Origin: 4572-13 sp964594065
GTDB lineage: Bacteria > Planctomycetota > Phycisphaerae > Sedimentisphaerales > Anaerohalosphaeraceae
DNA: 64,000 nt
Assembly: GCA_964594065.1 (NCBI GenBank)
Contig: CAZQKX010000005.1
Span: forward strand, 1-64,000
Direction: 5' to 3'
Shown: positions 16,225 to 23,888 of the stretch, piece after piece
Position numbering within the stretch: the first letter of the stretch is position 1
How the letters are laid out: each line of letters begins with the position of its first letter
The notes under the pieces: model-generated
Databases searched by the model: none
What the model saw: only the letters and a program-made list of their open reading frames with translations
What the model was told of the DNA's origin: nothing
Position numbers and translations under genes: made by a program

Positions 16225-17805
16225 TTATCGTGCATATTCAACACAGCGTACTTCTCGCAGCAATGTTACCTTAATTTCACCAGGATAAGTCATTTCATCT
16301 TCGATCTTTTTTGCGATATCCCGGGCCGTCTTCGTCGCGGAATCGTCTTTGATCTTTTCAGCGTCGACAATGACACGAATTTCGCGACCGGCCTGGATCG
16401 CATAGCAATTTTCAACACCTTCGAAACCGGCGGCAATATCTTCCAGCTTTTCCAGACGTTTGATATACCGCTCCAGGGTTTCCCGGCGGGCGCCCGGCCG
16501 TGAGGCACTGATGGCATCGGCAGCCGCCACCAAAGGCGTATAAGCATTTTCAGCGGGAATGTCACCGTGGTGTGCCTGAACTGCGTTGAGAATCACCGGC
16601 GACTCTTTGAACCGTCGGAGGAAATTGGTTCCAATGGCCGGGTGGCCGCCCTCGATCTCGCGATCCATAGCCTTTCCAATATCATGCAGCAGACCCGCGC
16701 GCTTGGCGATCGAGCCATCCAACCCCAGTTCGTCCGCCATTACCTGAGCCAAAAATGCAACTTCAACGCTGTGCCGCAGTACGTTTTGACCGTAGCTGGT
16801 TCGGTAATGCAGCGCCCCGAGCATGCCAATGATCTTATTGTTCAGTCCGCGAACATCCACTTCTTCGGCTGCTTCTTTTCCGATCTGGATCACACGCGAG
16901 TGAACATCTTTTTTCGTCTGATTGACAACCTCTTCGATGCGGGTCGGATGAATACGCCCATCCTGAATCAGACGTTCCATGCTCAAACGTGCCACTTCAC
17001 GACGAATGGGATTAAAGCCGCTGACAACAATGATCCCCGGGGTATCGTCCACGATCACATCGACACCTGTGGATTTTTCGAAAGCACGGATGTTTCGACC
17101 CTCGCGACCAATAATACGCCCTTTCATATCATCACTGGGGATGTCCACCATGGAAACGCTCACGTCACATGTCTGCTCAGCGGCATAACGCTGGATCGCC
17201 AGGTTGATAATTTCCTTGGACTTTTCTTCTGCGGCTTCCTCTGCCTGGCTGACTTTCCGCTGAATAATCTGTCCCATCTCACGTTCACACTCATCTTCCA
17301 GCCGCGTTAAAAGCATTTCTTTAGCCTGCTCCATATCCAGAGACGTGATTTTTAGAAGCTGGTTTTTCTGCTGAACGATCAAAGAAGACAACTCTTTATT
17401 CCGGTTTTGATAGGAATTCATCTGCTTATTGAGCTCTTTTTCGGTATTTTTGAGCTTCTTTTCCTGCTGCTGATTTTTTTCCTGCTGGCGGTCAAGGTTA
17501 TCCTCACGGCGCGATATATCCAACTCCTGCTTGCGAAGTTGATTTTCACGGGCATTCATCTCATTGGCCAGTTCCTCACGTTTTTTCATTTTTTCGCTGG
17601 CCGCATCAAGTTGAGCTTCCTTGACAATGGTTTCAGCCTGTTTTTTGGCTGTTTCAATACGACTTTCTGCCTCTTCAGTAATTGCCTTTGAACGTGAACT
17701 GGCCAGACCACGTAAAATGAAGAAAACAACAACCGAACCGGTTGATATGCCTATTACTAAACCTAATAGGACTCCTAAAGCTTGAATTTCCGCAAGTATT
17801 TCCAT
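16225..17805 (-). CDS. rny: Ribonuclease Y
   Basis: 526 residues, typical length. RNase Y is a membrane-anchored endoribonuclease that starts mRNA decay. An N-terminal transmembrane helix (about 10-32) is followed by a long coiled coil (about 40-205, rich in Glu, Lys and Gln), a KH RNA-binding domain (GRIIGREGRNIRAFEKSTG), and an HD domain with RHSVEVAFLAQVMADELGL and GLLHDIGKAMD. The C-terminus VTLLREVRCVEYAR matches the family ending. ATG 17805 has AAAGG upstream. A promoter lies about 150 bases upstream. ymdB follows in the same transcript. Confidence 0.97.
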   Translation of the reverse strand: MEILAEIQALGVLLGLVIGISTGSVVVFFILRGLASSRSKAITEEAESRIETAKKQAETIVKEAQLDAASEKMKKREELANEMNARENQLRKQELDISRREDNLDRQQEKNQQQEKKLKNTEKELNKQMNSYQNRNKELSSLIVQQKNQLLKITSLDMEQAKEMLLTRLEDECEREMGQIIQRKVSQAEEAAEEKSKEIINLAIQRYAAEQTCDVSVSMVDIPSDDMKGRIIGREGRNIRAFEKSTGVDVIVDDTPGIIVVSGFNPIRREVARLSMERLIQDGRIHPTRIEEVVNQTKKDVHSRVIQIGKEAAEEVDVRGLNNKIIGMLGALHYRTSYGQNVLRHSVEVAFLAQVMADELGLDGSIAKRAGLLHDIGKAMDREIEGGHPAIGTNFLRRFKESPVILNAVQAHHGDIPAENAYTPLVAAADAISASRPGARRETLERYIKRLEKLEDIAAGFEGVENCYAIQAGREIRVIVDAEKIKDDSATKTARDIAKKIEDEMTYPGEIKVTLLREVRCVEYAR

Positions 17806-18624
17806 CGTTCGTACCTTTCCCTATGAATGGAGTCGATCTATATTCTTGCAGATTGGAGGTGCAAAGCATACGAGCATACTTCACAAGAAGTGATTGTGTC
17901 AGGAAATCTATTCAACGATTAATTGATAATGCGCACAAAAACAGGGTCAAAAGATTATAGAAATTCCCCCTTATTGAACTCAAACAGCCTTTTTGTTTCA
18001 AATAAACTGTTTTTTCTTTGTTCAAAACCCAGGCAACTCCCTTTGACACCCCAGGAATCAGTAAACATTATCACTTAAATTTCCTTTCGTCACACTCACC
18101 GACTCGTTGCAGTATTCCGGACTTGGCGAAGATCGTTTTATATCTATCAACTATTCGCCTTTCGCCCTACTAAACGATATCGATGTTCTTGGAGCACTGC
18201 TTTGCAACCTGCCCACTGCAAGTCGCTCAAAAAAAACCATCGCCGGAATAAACAAAACTTATTGAAAAGCCCTTCCAGCGGAATACACTCATGAAATCCT
18301 AACATCGAACTTACCTGTTTATGTTACTTACATTTACATTTTTAATCAAGGGAAATTCTTTCCATAAATTTCCCTAAAAATATCAGGGAGTTCTTGATAG
18401 CAATTGTTCATTTTTAAAACACCGTTTAATCTACAGTATTATCGGACACGTCTGGGAAAAAATCCCTCATTATTAGCAAATAATGGATTATTTTTCTATC
18501 CTTTGGTTATTTTGGGTCGATAAGCCGCCGATGTTTTATTGACGGAATGACGGAATCGGCAATACAGAAATAATAGGGAAAAGTGATTACTCGGCCGCTT
18601 GGCCGATACGGAGTCCATAAAAGA
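17806..18624. other. Long AT-rich divergent intergenic region
   Basis: About 820 bases between rny (leftward) and the HTH regulator (rightward). The rny promoter lies at its left end. No open frame looks like a gene, and I recognise no RNA family. On the right, a tandem 8-base repeat GACGGAAT (18541-18556) overlaps a possible -35 box TTGACG (18539-18544), and a perfect hairpin TCGGCC-GCTT-GGCCGA (18591-18606) lies in the leader of the HTH gene. These may be binding sites for that regulator. Confidence 0.5.
17954..17983 (-). promoter_or_regulatory. rny promoter
   Basis: On the minus strand TTGAGT (17983-17978), 18-base spacer, TATAAT (17959-17954). The expected start near 17947 gives a leader of about 140 bases before rny, long enough for regulation at the RNA level, though I see no defined structure in it. 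Confidence 0.55.
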
Positions 18625-19200
18625 ATGTTAAAAAAAGATGTTTTAACGACCGGGCAGGTGGCCCAAATTTGTAATGTCGCCCCACGGACAGTCACCAAAT
18701 GGTTCGACAACGGACAACTGAGAGGGTACCGGATCCCCGGATCAAAAGATCGCCGAATTCCCCTCAGCGAACTCATCCGCTTTATGAAGGAGCATGACAT
18801 CCCGACCAATGGACTTGAAAAAGGAAAAGTTCGTATCTTGATCATCGATAGTAAAGTCGAATATGCCACTGGTTTTGCAGATGAACTTCAAACCAAAGGC
18901 AGCTTTGAAGTGAAATGCGCTCATAACAGCTTTGATGCGGGTCTCCTGGCCCAGAAGTTTTCTCCCAATGTTATCCTGATCGACCTGATGAGCAATGATA
19001 TCGACTCACACAACCTCTGCAATTACGTCCGCAGCAATCAGGACCTTTCCGACTGTTCGCTAATCGCATTAGCCGGCGGGCTCAGTGAAAAAGAAGCCGA
19101 AAATCTTCAACAGCAGGGATTTGACGCGGTCGCAACGGACTCATCCGATATGAAACAGATCCTGGCCTGTATCCAGGAATGCTGCTCGATCTTCCATTAA
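18625..19200 (+). CDS. HTH DNA-binding protein with C-terminal receiver-like domain
   Basis: 191 residues from ATG 18625; a longer frame from 18583 lacks a ribosome site. Residues about 5-52 form an excisionase/MerR-type winged helix (TTGQVAQICNVAPRTVTKWF, then RIPGSKDRRIPLSEL), probably binding DNA. Residues about 69-190 fold like a response-regulator receiver: ILIIDSK, then Asp120 in VILIDLMSND, then LIALAGG. The second acidic residue of the metal-binding pair is replaced by Ser and the conserved lysine near the end is not seen, so phosphorylation may not occur. The HTH-first order is the reverse of most response regulators. No kinase gene is adjacent. The long upstream region may be its own operator. 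Confidence 0.8.
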   Translation: MLKKDVLTTGQVAQICNVAPRTVTKWFDNGQLRGYRIPGSKDRRIPLSELIRFMKEHDIPTNGLEKGKVRILIIDSKVEYATGFADELQTKGSFEVKCAHNSFDAGLLAQKFSPNVILIDLMSNDIDSHNLCNYVRSNQDLSDCSLIALAGGLSEKEAENLQQQGFDAVATDSSDMKQILACIQECCSIFH

Positions 19201-19210
19201 GCCTTTCAAG

Positions 19211-19744
19211 TCACCGATTCAAAATATCCTTGAAATCGGCACAATAGTCTTTCCGCTGACAATCCGCACAGTGCGTACCCATCCAGACGGTATCAAACTG
19301 CTGCATGATGGCTTCGATCATTTTCGGATCGTTGGTAATGATGCCGGATTCAAAATTGCGGCGTTTTTCGCTCTTGGCCCCCATCCCCGCTCCGGTGAGA
19401 TTGGCGCTGCCGGAATACGCAAAACGTCCGTCCACGACGACGCATTTGAAATGCACGCGCGGACACAGCAGCCGCTCCATACCGTCGATCAAATTCGGAT
19501 ATCGATCAAAATCCTCACGAAACGGCTTGCCCGGCTCCTTGGCATGGATCAATCGAATGGAGACCTGCTGTTTGATGAGATCGGAAAGAACCTTTAAGAA
19601 CGGAACCATCCGGCCCTTGCTGTCAACATGCAGGTCTTTGATATCGCTGGTACCGATCCAAAGGAAGTCCTGTGCTCGAGGGATTTCCTTCAGCAGCACC
19701 CGCTCATAGATTTGCCGATCCTGGATAAATTCCGTTTCTACCAT
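19211..19744 (-). CDS. Phospholipase D-like protein with single HKD motif and Cys tail
   Basis: 177 residues. One HKD motif is present: His98, Lys100, Asp105 in VHFKCVVVDGRFAYSGSANL. Single-motif members of this superfamily, such as Nuc-type nucleases, act as dimers on DNA or RNA; phospholipase activity is also possible. There is no signal peptide, so it is probably cytoplasmic. The end carries Cys159, Cys162 and Cys168 (CADCQRKDYC), with Cys101 and Cys94 elsewhere, which could bind metal. The ATG overlaps the nnrD stop (ATGGTAG), so it is the last gene of the tsaD-larB-nnrD unit and probably translationally coupled. Confidence 0.8.
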   Translation of the reverse strand: MVETEFIQDRQIYERVLLKEIPRAQDFLWIGTSDIKDLHVDSKGRMVPFLKVLSDLIKQQVSIRLIHAKEPGKPFREDFDRYPNLIDGMERLLCPRVHFKCVVVDGRFAYSGSANLTGAGMGAKSEKRRNFESGIITNDPKMIEAIMQQFDTVWMGTHCADCQRKDYCADFKDILNR

Positions 19745-20610
19745 TGGACAACCTGCCCAAACGCACCACTGAGGTTATCGATTACGTCGGTTGCGATCAG
19801 ACTGATCTGTCCGTGAATCGCCGCGGCGATATTGCCTGCCAATCCATGGGCGTACACACCCAAAACAGCTGCATCGAACAGAGATAAATCCTGTCCTGCC
19901 AAGGCCGTGATCATACCGGTTAATACATCGCCGCTGCCCGCCGTCGCCATACCGGGATTGCCGGACGTGTTGACATACATTTTTTCGCTATCGGTCACAA
20001 CCGTCCCTGCACCTTTGAGAACGACGGTGCAGTTTGTTTTTTCTGCGAATTGCGTGGCGCACGCCTGTCGATCCTTCGGCACCGACTCACGAAAAACGCT
20101 TTGCCACAGTCGTTTCATCTCTCCCGGATGGGGTGTCAAAACAACATCCGCATTTTTCTTTTCCAGCCAGCCGCCGGGACCGCCGCATTGGCTCAATACA
20201 TTCAATCCGTCCGCGTCGATGATCAGCTTCAAATCTTCAACCGCCAACAACGAAAGCAGTGTCTCTTTAACTCCTGCGCCGGTTCCAGATCCGGGGCCGA
20301 ATGCAACCACATCGTTATCTTCCAGAAGTTTGCCCAGTTCCTTGACGGCCTGTGCAGCCATTTGGCCCTTGCTGTCGCTGAGAGCGATCGTGGTATAGCA
20401 GGCATCCAGCGTTGCAACGACTGGTTGAACACACTCTGGCACTGCAACACGCACCAGTCCCGACCCGCTGCGAAGAGCCGCTTTACCGGCCAACGCAGGG
20501 GCACCGCTGAAACCAATACTGCCGCCAACAATCAATACTTTGCCGAATGTACCCTTGTGACCATCTACAGGGCGTTTTTCAAGCTTTGGTAGTTCTGTGA
20601 TTTTTTTCAT
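19738..20610 (-). CDS. nnrD: ADP/ATP-dependent NAD(P)H-hydrate dehydratase
   Basis: 290 residues. The enzyme repairs NADH and NADPH damaged by hydration, using a nucleotide triphosphate or diphosphate. Ribokinase-like fold motifs are clear: GKVLIVGGSIGFSGAPALAG near the start, VVLTPHPGEMKRL, VVLKGAGTVVTD, and GNPGMATAGSGDVLTGMI with the catalytic GSGD. The start at 20610 (MKKITELPK) is used because it begins 14 bases after the larB stop; the frame is open further upstream only as a shadow of larB. The partner epimerase domain (NnrE) is absent here, so this is the dehydratase alone rather than the common fused form. Confidence 0.92.
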   Translation of the reverse strand: MKKITELPKLEKRPVDGHKGTFGKVLIVGGSIGFSGAPALAGKAALRSGSGLVRVAVPECVQPVVATLDACYTTIALSDSKGQMAAQAVKELGKLLEDNDVVAFGPGSGTGAGVKETLLSLLAVEDLKLIIDADGLNVLSQCGGPGGWLEKKNADVVLTPHPGEMKRLWQSVFRESVPKDRQACATQFAEKTNCTVVLKGAGTVVTDSEKMYVNTSGNPGMATAGSGDVLTGMITALAGQDLSLFDAAVLGVYAHGLAGNIAAAIHGQISLIATDVIDNLSGAFGQVVQW

Positions 20611-20624
20611 AAATAATGGCCCTT

Positions 20625-21389
20625 TTAGGCATTGGTTATTTTCATATTGATCAAAGCCGCGGCGTAGGCAGCGCCGAAACCGTTGTCGATGTTGACGACG
20701 GTTACGCCGGAGGCACAACTGTTGAGCATCGTCAGCAAGGCCGACAAGCCTTCGAAGCTTGCACCGTAGCCAACACTCGTCGGCACCGCAACAACCGGGC
20801 AATCCACCAGGCCTCCGACCACACTGGCCAGCGCACCTTCCATACCCGCAACCACGATCACTACATTGGCCTTTCGCAACTGCTCGAGGTTACCCAGCAA
20901 GCGATGCAGTCCCGCCACTCCCACATCACAGAGAAGTTCGGCCTTTTGCCCCAGCATGTGTGCGGTTACCCGTGCTTCTTCGGCCACCGGCATATCCGCC
21001 GTGCCCGCAGTTACAATGACAATATCACCAATCAGGTTTTCAGTCGGAGTTTGCTCTAACACAATAATCCGCGCGGTCTGTTCATAGCGTAAATCCTCCA
21101 GTCCGCTCAACTGCTTAACATCCGCATACAAAGACGCTTCAGCTCGCGTGGCAATAATATTCTGGCCGGTCTTGGCAAGTTTGGCAAATATCGTCGCTAT
21201 CTGTTCGGCCGTCTTGCCGGGACAGTAAATCACCTCGGGAAAGCCGCATCGGAGTGTGCGATGATGGTCGATCTTGGCAAAGCCCACATCCTCAAACGGC
21301 AAATGCCGCAGACGCTGCACTGCATCTTCGATCTCTAAATCACCGTTTTTTACATCGGCTAATATTTGCACAAGCTGTTTTTGATCCAT
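20625..21389 (-). CDS. larB: LarB-type pyridinium-3,5-biscarboxylate mononucleotide synthase
   Basis: 254 residues. LarB carboxylates and hydrolyses nicotinate adenine dinucleotide in the first step of the nickel-pincer nucleotide cofactor of lactate racemase-type enzymes. The N-terminus (LVQILADVKNGDLEIEDAVQ, then FAKIDHHRTLRCGFPEVIYC) is family-specific. The C-terminal half is PurE-like, with TAGTADMPVAEEA and VAGMEGALASVVGG. larC, larE and larA are not in this window, so it is an orphan here. Start ATG 21389 has AGGGA upstream and comes nine bases after the tsaD stop. Confidence 0.92.
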   Translation of the reverse strand: MDQKQLVQILADVKNGDLEIEDAVQRLRHLPFEDVGFAKIDHHRTLRCGFPEVIYCPGKTAEQIATIFAKLAKTGQNIIATRAEASLYADVKQLSGLEDLRYEQTARIIVLEQTPTENLIGDIVIVTAGTADMPVAEEARVTAHMLGQKAELLCDVGVAGLHRLLGNLEQLRKANVVIVVAGMEGALASVVGGLVDCPVVAVPTSVGYGASFEGLSALLTMLNSCASGVTVVNIDNGFGAAYAAALINMKITNA

Positions 21390-21398
21390 CGCATTTCC

Positions 21399-22433
21399 CT
21401 AATCTGAGGTTGCCTTGGGCTCCAGGGTCATGTCGGCAAACTGTCCGGCAGTGTATTTATAATATGCCAACGAAGCCACCATCGCTGCATTGTCTGTACA
21501 ATATTTCTTCGGCGCATTCAGCAGTGTCAACTTTTTTTTCTCGCACATGGTTTCCATCGCTTCACGCAAAGCTCCGTTACAGGCAACCCCGCCACCCATC
21601 AACACCGTTTTTGCCCTGACCTGCTCGGCAGCCCGTTCGGTCTTTTTGACCAGCACCTCGATAACCGCTGCCTGAAACGATGCGGCAATATCAGCAATCT
21701 CCTGACGGCTCATTGATGCCACACGGTTTTCGCCTTTCATGTCCTGTCCCTGACAGTGATACAGGACTGCTGTTTTAAGCCCACTAAACGAAAAATCCAA
21801 ACTGTTCTTTTTCATCAGTGACCGTGGAAAACGAATCGCCCTGGGATTACCTTCGCGGGCGATCTTCTCGATGTTCGGACCACCCGGATACGGCAGGCCC
21901 AGGATCGTCGCCACCTTATCAAACGCTTCGCCGGCGGCATCATCGATCGTCCTGCCCAACAACCGCAAATCCAGCACCGATTCGGCATCGTACAAGTTCG
22001 TATGTCCGCCGGAAACGATCAGCGCCACAGCCGGCAGTTCGATCGTCTCGGCCTCGAGCATGGCTGACTGTAAATGGGCATGGACATGATTGACCGCTAC
22101 CAGCGGCTTGCCCCAGGCAAACGCCAGCGTCTTGGCGGCTGTCACACCGACCATCAGGGCAATCGTTAATCCCGGCTGATTGGCCACTGAGACTGCATCG
22201 ATATCGGCCACGGTCAGGCTCGCCTGTGACACCGCCTTATCAACGATTGGCAGGATCTTTTCGACATGAGCCCGTGAAGCAAGCTCGGGTACAACGCCGC
22301 CGAACCTTTCGTGCAGCGCGGTCTGTGAGGCCACCACGGACGAACGCACCGTCTTGCCGTCGGTGACAATGGCCGCTGCCGTCTCATCACAACTGGTCTC
22401 AATACCCAGAATATTGACTTGTTTTTCGCTCAA
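21399..22433 (-). CDS. tsaD: tRNA N6-adenosine threonylcarbamoyltransferase
   Basis: 344 residues. TsaD transfers the threonylcarbamoyl group to A37 of tRNAs that read ANN codons. The fold is ASKHA/Kae1. The signature ILGIETSCDETAAAIV is at the N-terminus; the metal-binding His116 and His120 are in AVNHVHAHLQ; LIVSGGHTNL and VLMGGGVACN are also present. A TTG start at 22433 is preferred because AGGAG sits seven bases upstream; an in-frame ATG at 22475 has no ribosome site and would add 14 non-conserved residues. It heads the tsaD-larB-nnrD-PLD operon. Confidence 0.95.
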   Translation of the reverse strand: MSEKQVNILGIETSCDETAAAIVTDGKTVRSSVVASQTALHERFGGVVPELASRAHVEKILPIVDKAVSQASLTVADIDAVSVANQPGLTIALMVGVTAAKTLAFAWGKPLVAVNHVHAHLQSAMLEAETIELPAVALIVSGGHTNLYDAESVLDLRLLGRTIDDAAGEAFDKVATILGLPYPGGPNIEKIAREGNPRAIRFPRSLMKKNSLDFSFSGLKTAVLYHCQGQDMKGENRVASMSRQEIADIAASFQAAVIEVLVKKTERAAEQVRAKTVLMGGGVACNGALREAMETMCEKKKLTLLNAPKKYCTDNAAMVASLAYYKYTAGQFADMTLEPKATSD

Positions 22434-22524
22434 AATCGTTCTCCTGTGATCATAATCCCCATAGATTAGCCCCATAGCTGAAATGTGTCAACAGAATTGA
22501 TGTTTTCCCAATTTTGGCTAATCC

Positions 22525-22553
22525 TTGACTTGGCGCTGGTTTTTGGCTAAAAT
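22525..22553 (+). promoter_or_regulatory. Promoter of the RNase D gene
   Basis: TTGACT (22525-22530), 17-base spacer, TAAAAT (22548-22553). Expected start near 22560, giving a leader of about 38 bases. A second TTGACA at 22565-22570 has no -10 box at the right distance. Confidence 0.6.
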
Positions 22554-22597
22554 TAAAGCTTTTATTGACAATCTAATGCTTTTAAGAGTGACCGACG

Positions 22598-23755
22598 ATG
22601 ACGGCAGGAAAACCTTGCGACGACATAGTGTTTGAATACATCGACACAGCAGAGAAACTCGACTGCCTAACGAATGCGCTGCAATCGGTCGATGAGGTCG
22701 CACTGGATACTGAAGCCGACAGCTTTCATCATTATCAACCCAAAATATGCCTGATCCAGCTTTCATTTGGTGGAAACCACTTCATTATTGACCCGCTTGT
22801 CGATCTGGATCTGTCCGGGTTCCTGAAGACTCTGACGAAGAAGATACTTATTATTCACGATGCCGGCTATGACCTTCGATTGCTGCTGGCCGACTTCGGA
22901 TTTAAACCCAAAGCAGAGGTCTTTGATACGATGCTCGGCGCATCGCTGGCAGGACTTAAAAATGTCGGTCTGTCAGGATTGCTGAATCTGCTGTTTGACA
23001 AAAATGCCGCCAAGCAGAATCAGAAGGCCGACTGGTCCAAACGTCCCCTGTCGGCAAAGTGCCTGCAGTATGCCGCCGAAGACACGGCCTATTTATTCGA
23101 GATCAAAAATTACCTAACAGCCGAGCTGAAACAACTGAACCGTTTGGACTGGCATGTTGAAACCTGTCATTGGGCCATCCGTGCTGCCTACAATCAAAAA
23201 AACAAGCCCGATCCCGAGCGTCAGTGGCGGATCAAAGGCACCGGCAAGTTTTCACCGAAAGAAAGAGCCTTTCTCAGAGAGATCTGGCTTTGGCGTGATA
23301 AGATCGCGCAAAAAACGAATATCGCCCCGTTCATGATCCGCCGGAATGAAGAAATGATCAAGCTGGCCTTATGGGGCGCACATCGCAGAAAACCGATAGA
23401 GCCGCAAACAAAACTACCCATCCGCTGTCAAAGCAAATACAAAAAAGCATTATATGCCGCTCTGAAAACGGCACAAAACCTTCCGGAAGATCAGTGGCCT
23501 GACAAAGTGAAATCCGATCGTTCCAAGCGCCTGTCCGAGAGAACACGCAAGGTGGTCAACAAACTCAAGGCTGAATGTGAAACAATCGCCGCAGACCTGG
23601 ACCTTGCCCCCCAATTGATCGCTTCCCGTGCTGCATTGACGCGCATCGTCGTCAACAACGTCACGGCATTGGAACAAATCCAGAAAAAACGAATCCTCAT
23701 GAACTGGCAGGCAAACCTTCTCTTGCCGGCCATCAAGACAGTTTTAACAGCCTAA
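22598..23755 (+). CDS. rnd: Ribonuclease D
   Basis: 385 residues, usual size. RNase D trims the 3' ends of tRNA precursors and other RNAs. The DEDDy exonuclease residues are Asp37 and Glu39 (ALDTEADSF), Asp92 (HDAGYDL), and Tyr158/Asp162 (QYAAEDTAYL). An HRDC domain follows around 210-290 (FSPKERAFLREIWLWRDKIA), and the remainder is a second helical domain. The ribosome site is weak (AAGAG, nine bases before ATG). It is probably a single-gene unit with its own promoter. Confidence 0.93.
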   Translation: MTAGKPCDDIVFEYIDTAEKLDCLTNALQSVDEVALDTEADSFHHYQPKICLIQLSFGGNHFIIDPLVDLDLSGFLKTLTKKILIIHDAGYDLRLLLADFGFKPKAEVFDTMLGASLAGLKNVGLSGLLNLLFDKNAAKQNQKADWSKRPLSAKCLQYAAEDTAYLFEIKNYLTAELKQLNRLDWHVETCHWAIRAAYNQKNKPDPERQWRIKGTGKFSPKERAFLREIWLWRDKIAQKTNIAPFMIRRNEEMIKLALWGAHRRKPIEPQTKLPIRCQSKYKKALYAALKTAQNLPEDQWPDKVKSDRSKRLSERTRKVVNKLKAECETIAADLDLAPQLIASRAALTRIVVNNVTALEQIQKKRILMNWQANLLLPAIKTVLTA

Positions 23756-23806
23756 ATTCCAGTTTTCTGCGCATTCTTGCCTGGATTCTCTCGGAAAAGA
23801 TAAATC

Positions 23807-23835
23807 TTGATAAATAAGGATGAATCTGATAAAAT
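23807..23835 (+). promoter_or_regulatory. Promoter of the giant secreted protein
   Basis: TTGATA (23807-23812), 17-base spacer, TAAAAT (23830-23835). Expected start near 23842, with a leader of about 47 bases ending in a GGGGG ribosome-like site before ATG 23889. Confidence 0.6.
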
Positions 23836-23888
23836 CAATAACATTATGTAACTAAAAAGTGTATTTTTGCCACTAAAATGGGGGTTTC

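Noticed and set aside
22434..22475. ATG 22475 as the tsaD start
   Set aside because: No ribosome site; TTG 22433 has AGGAG at good spacing and the conserved N-terminus begins right after it.
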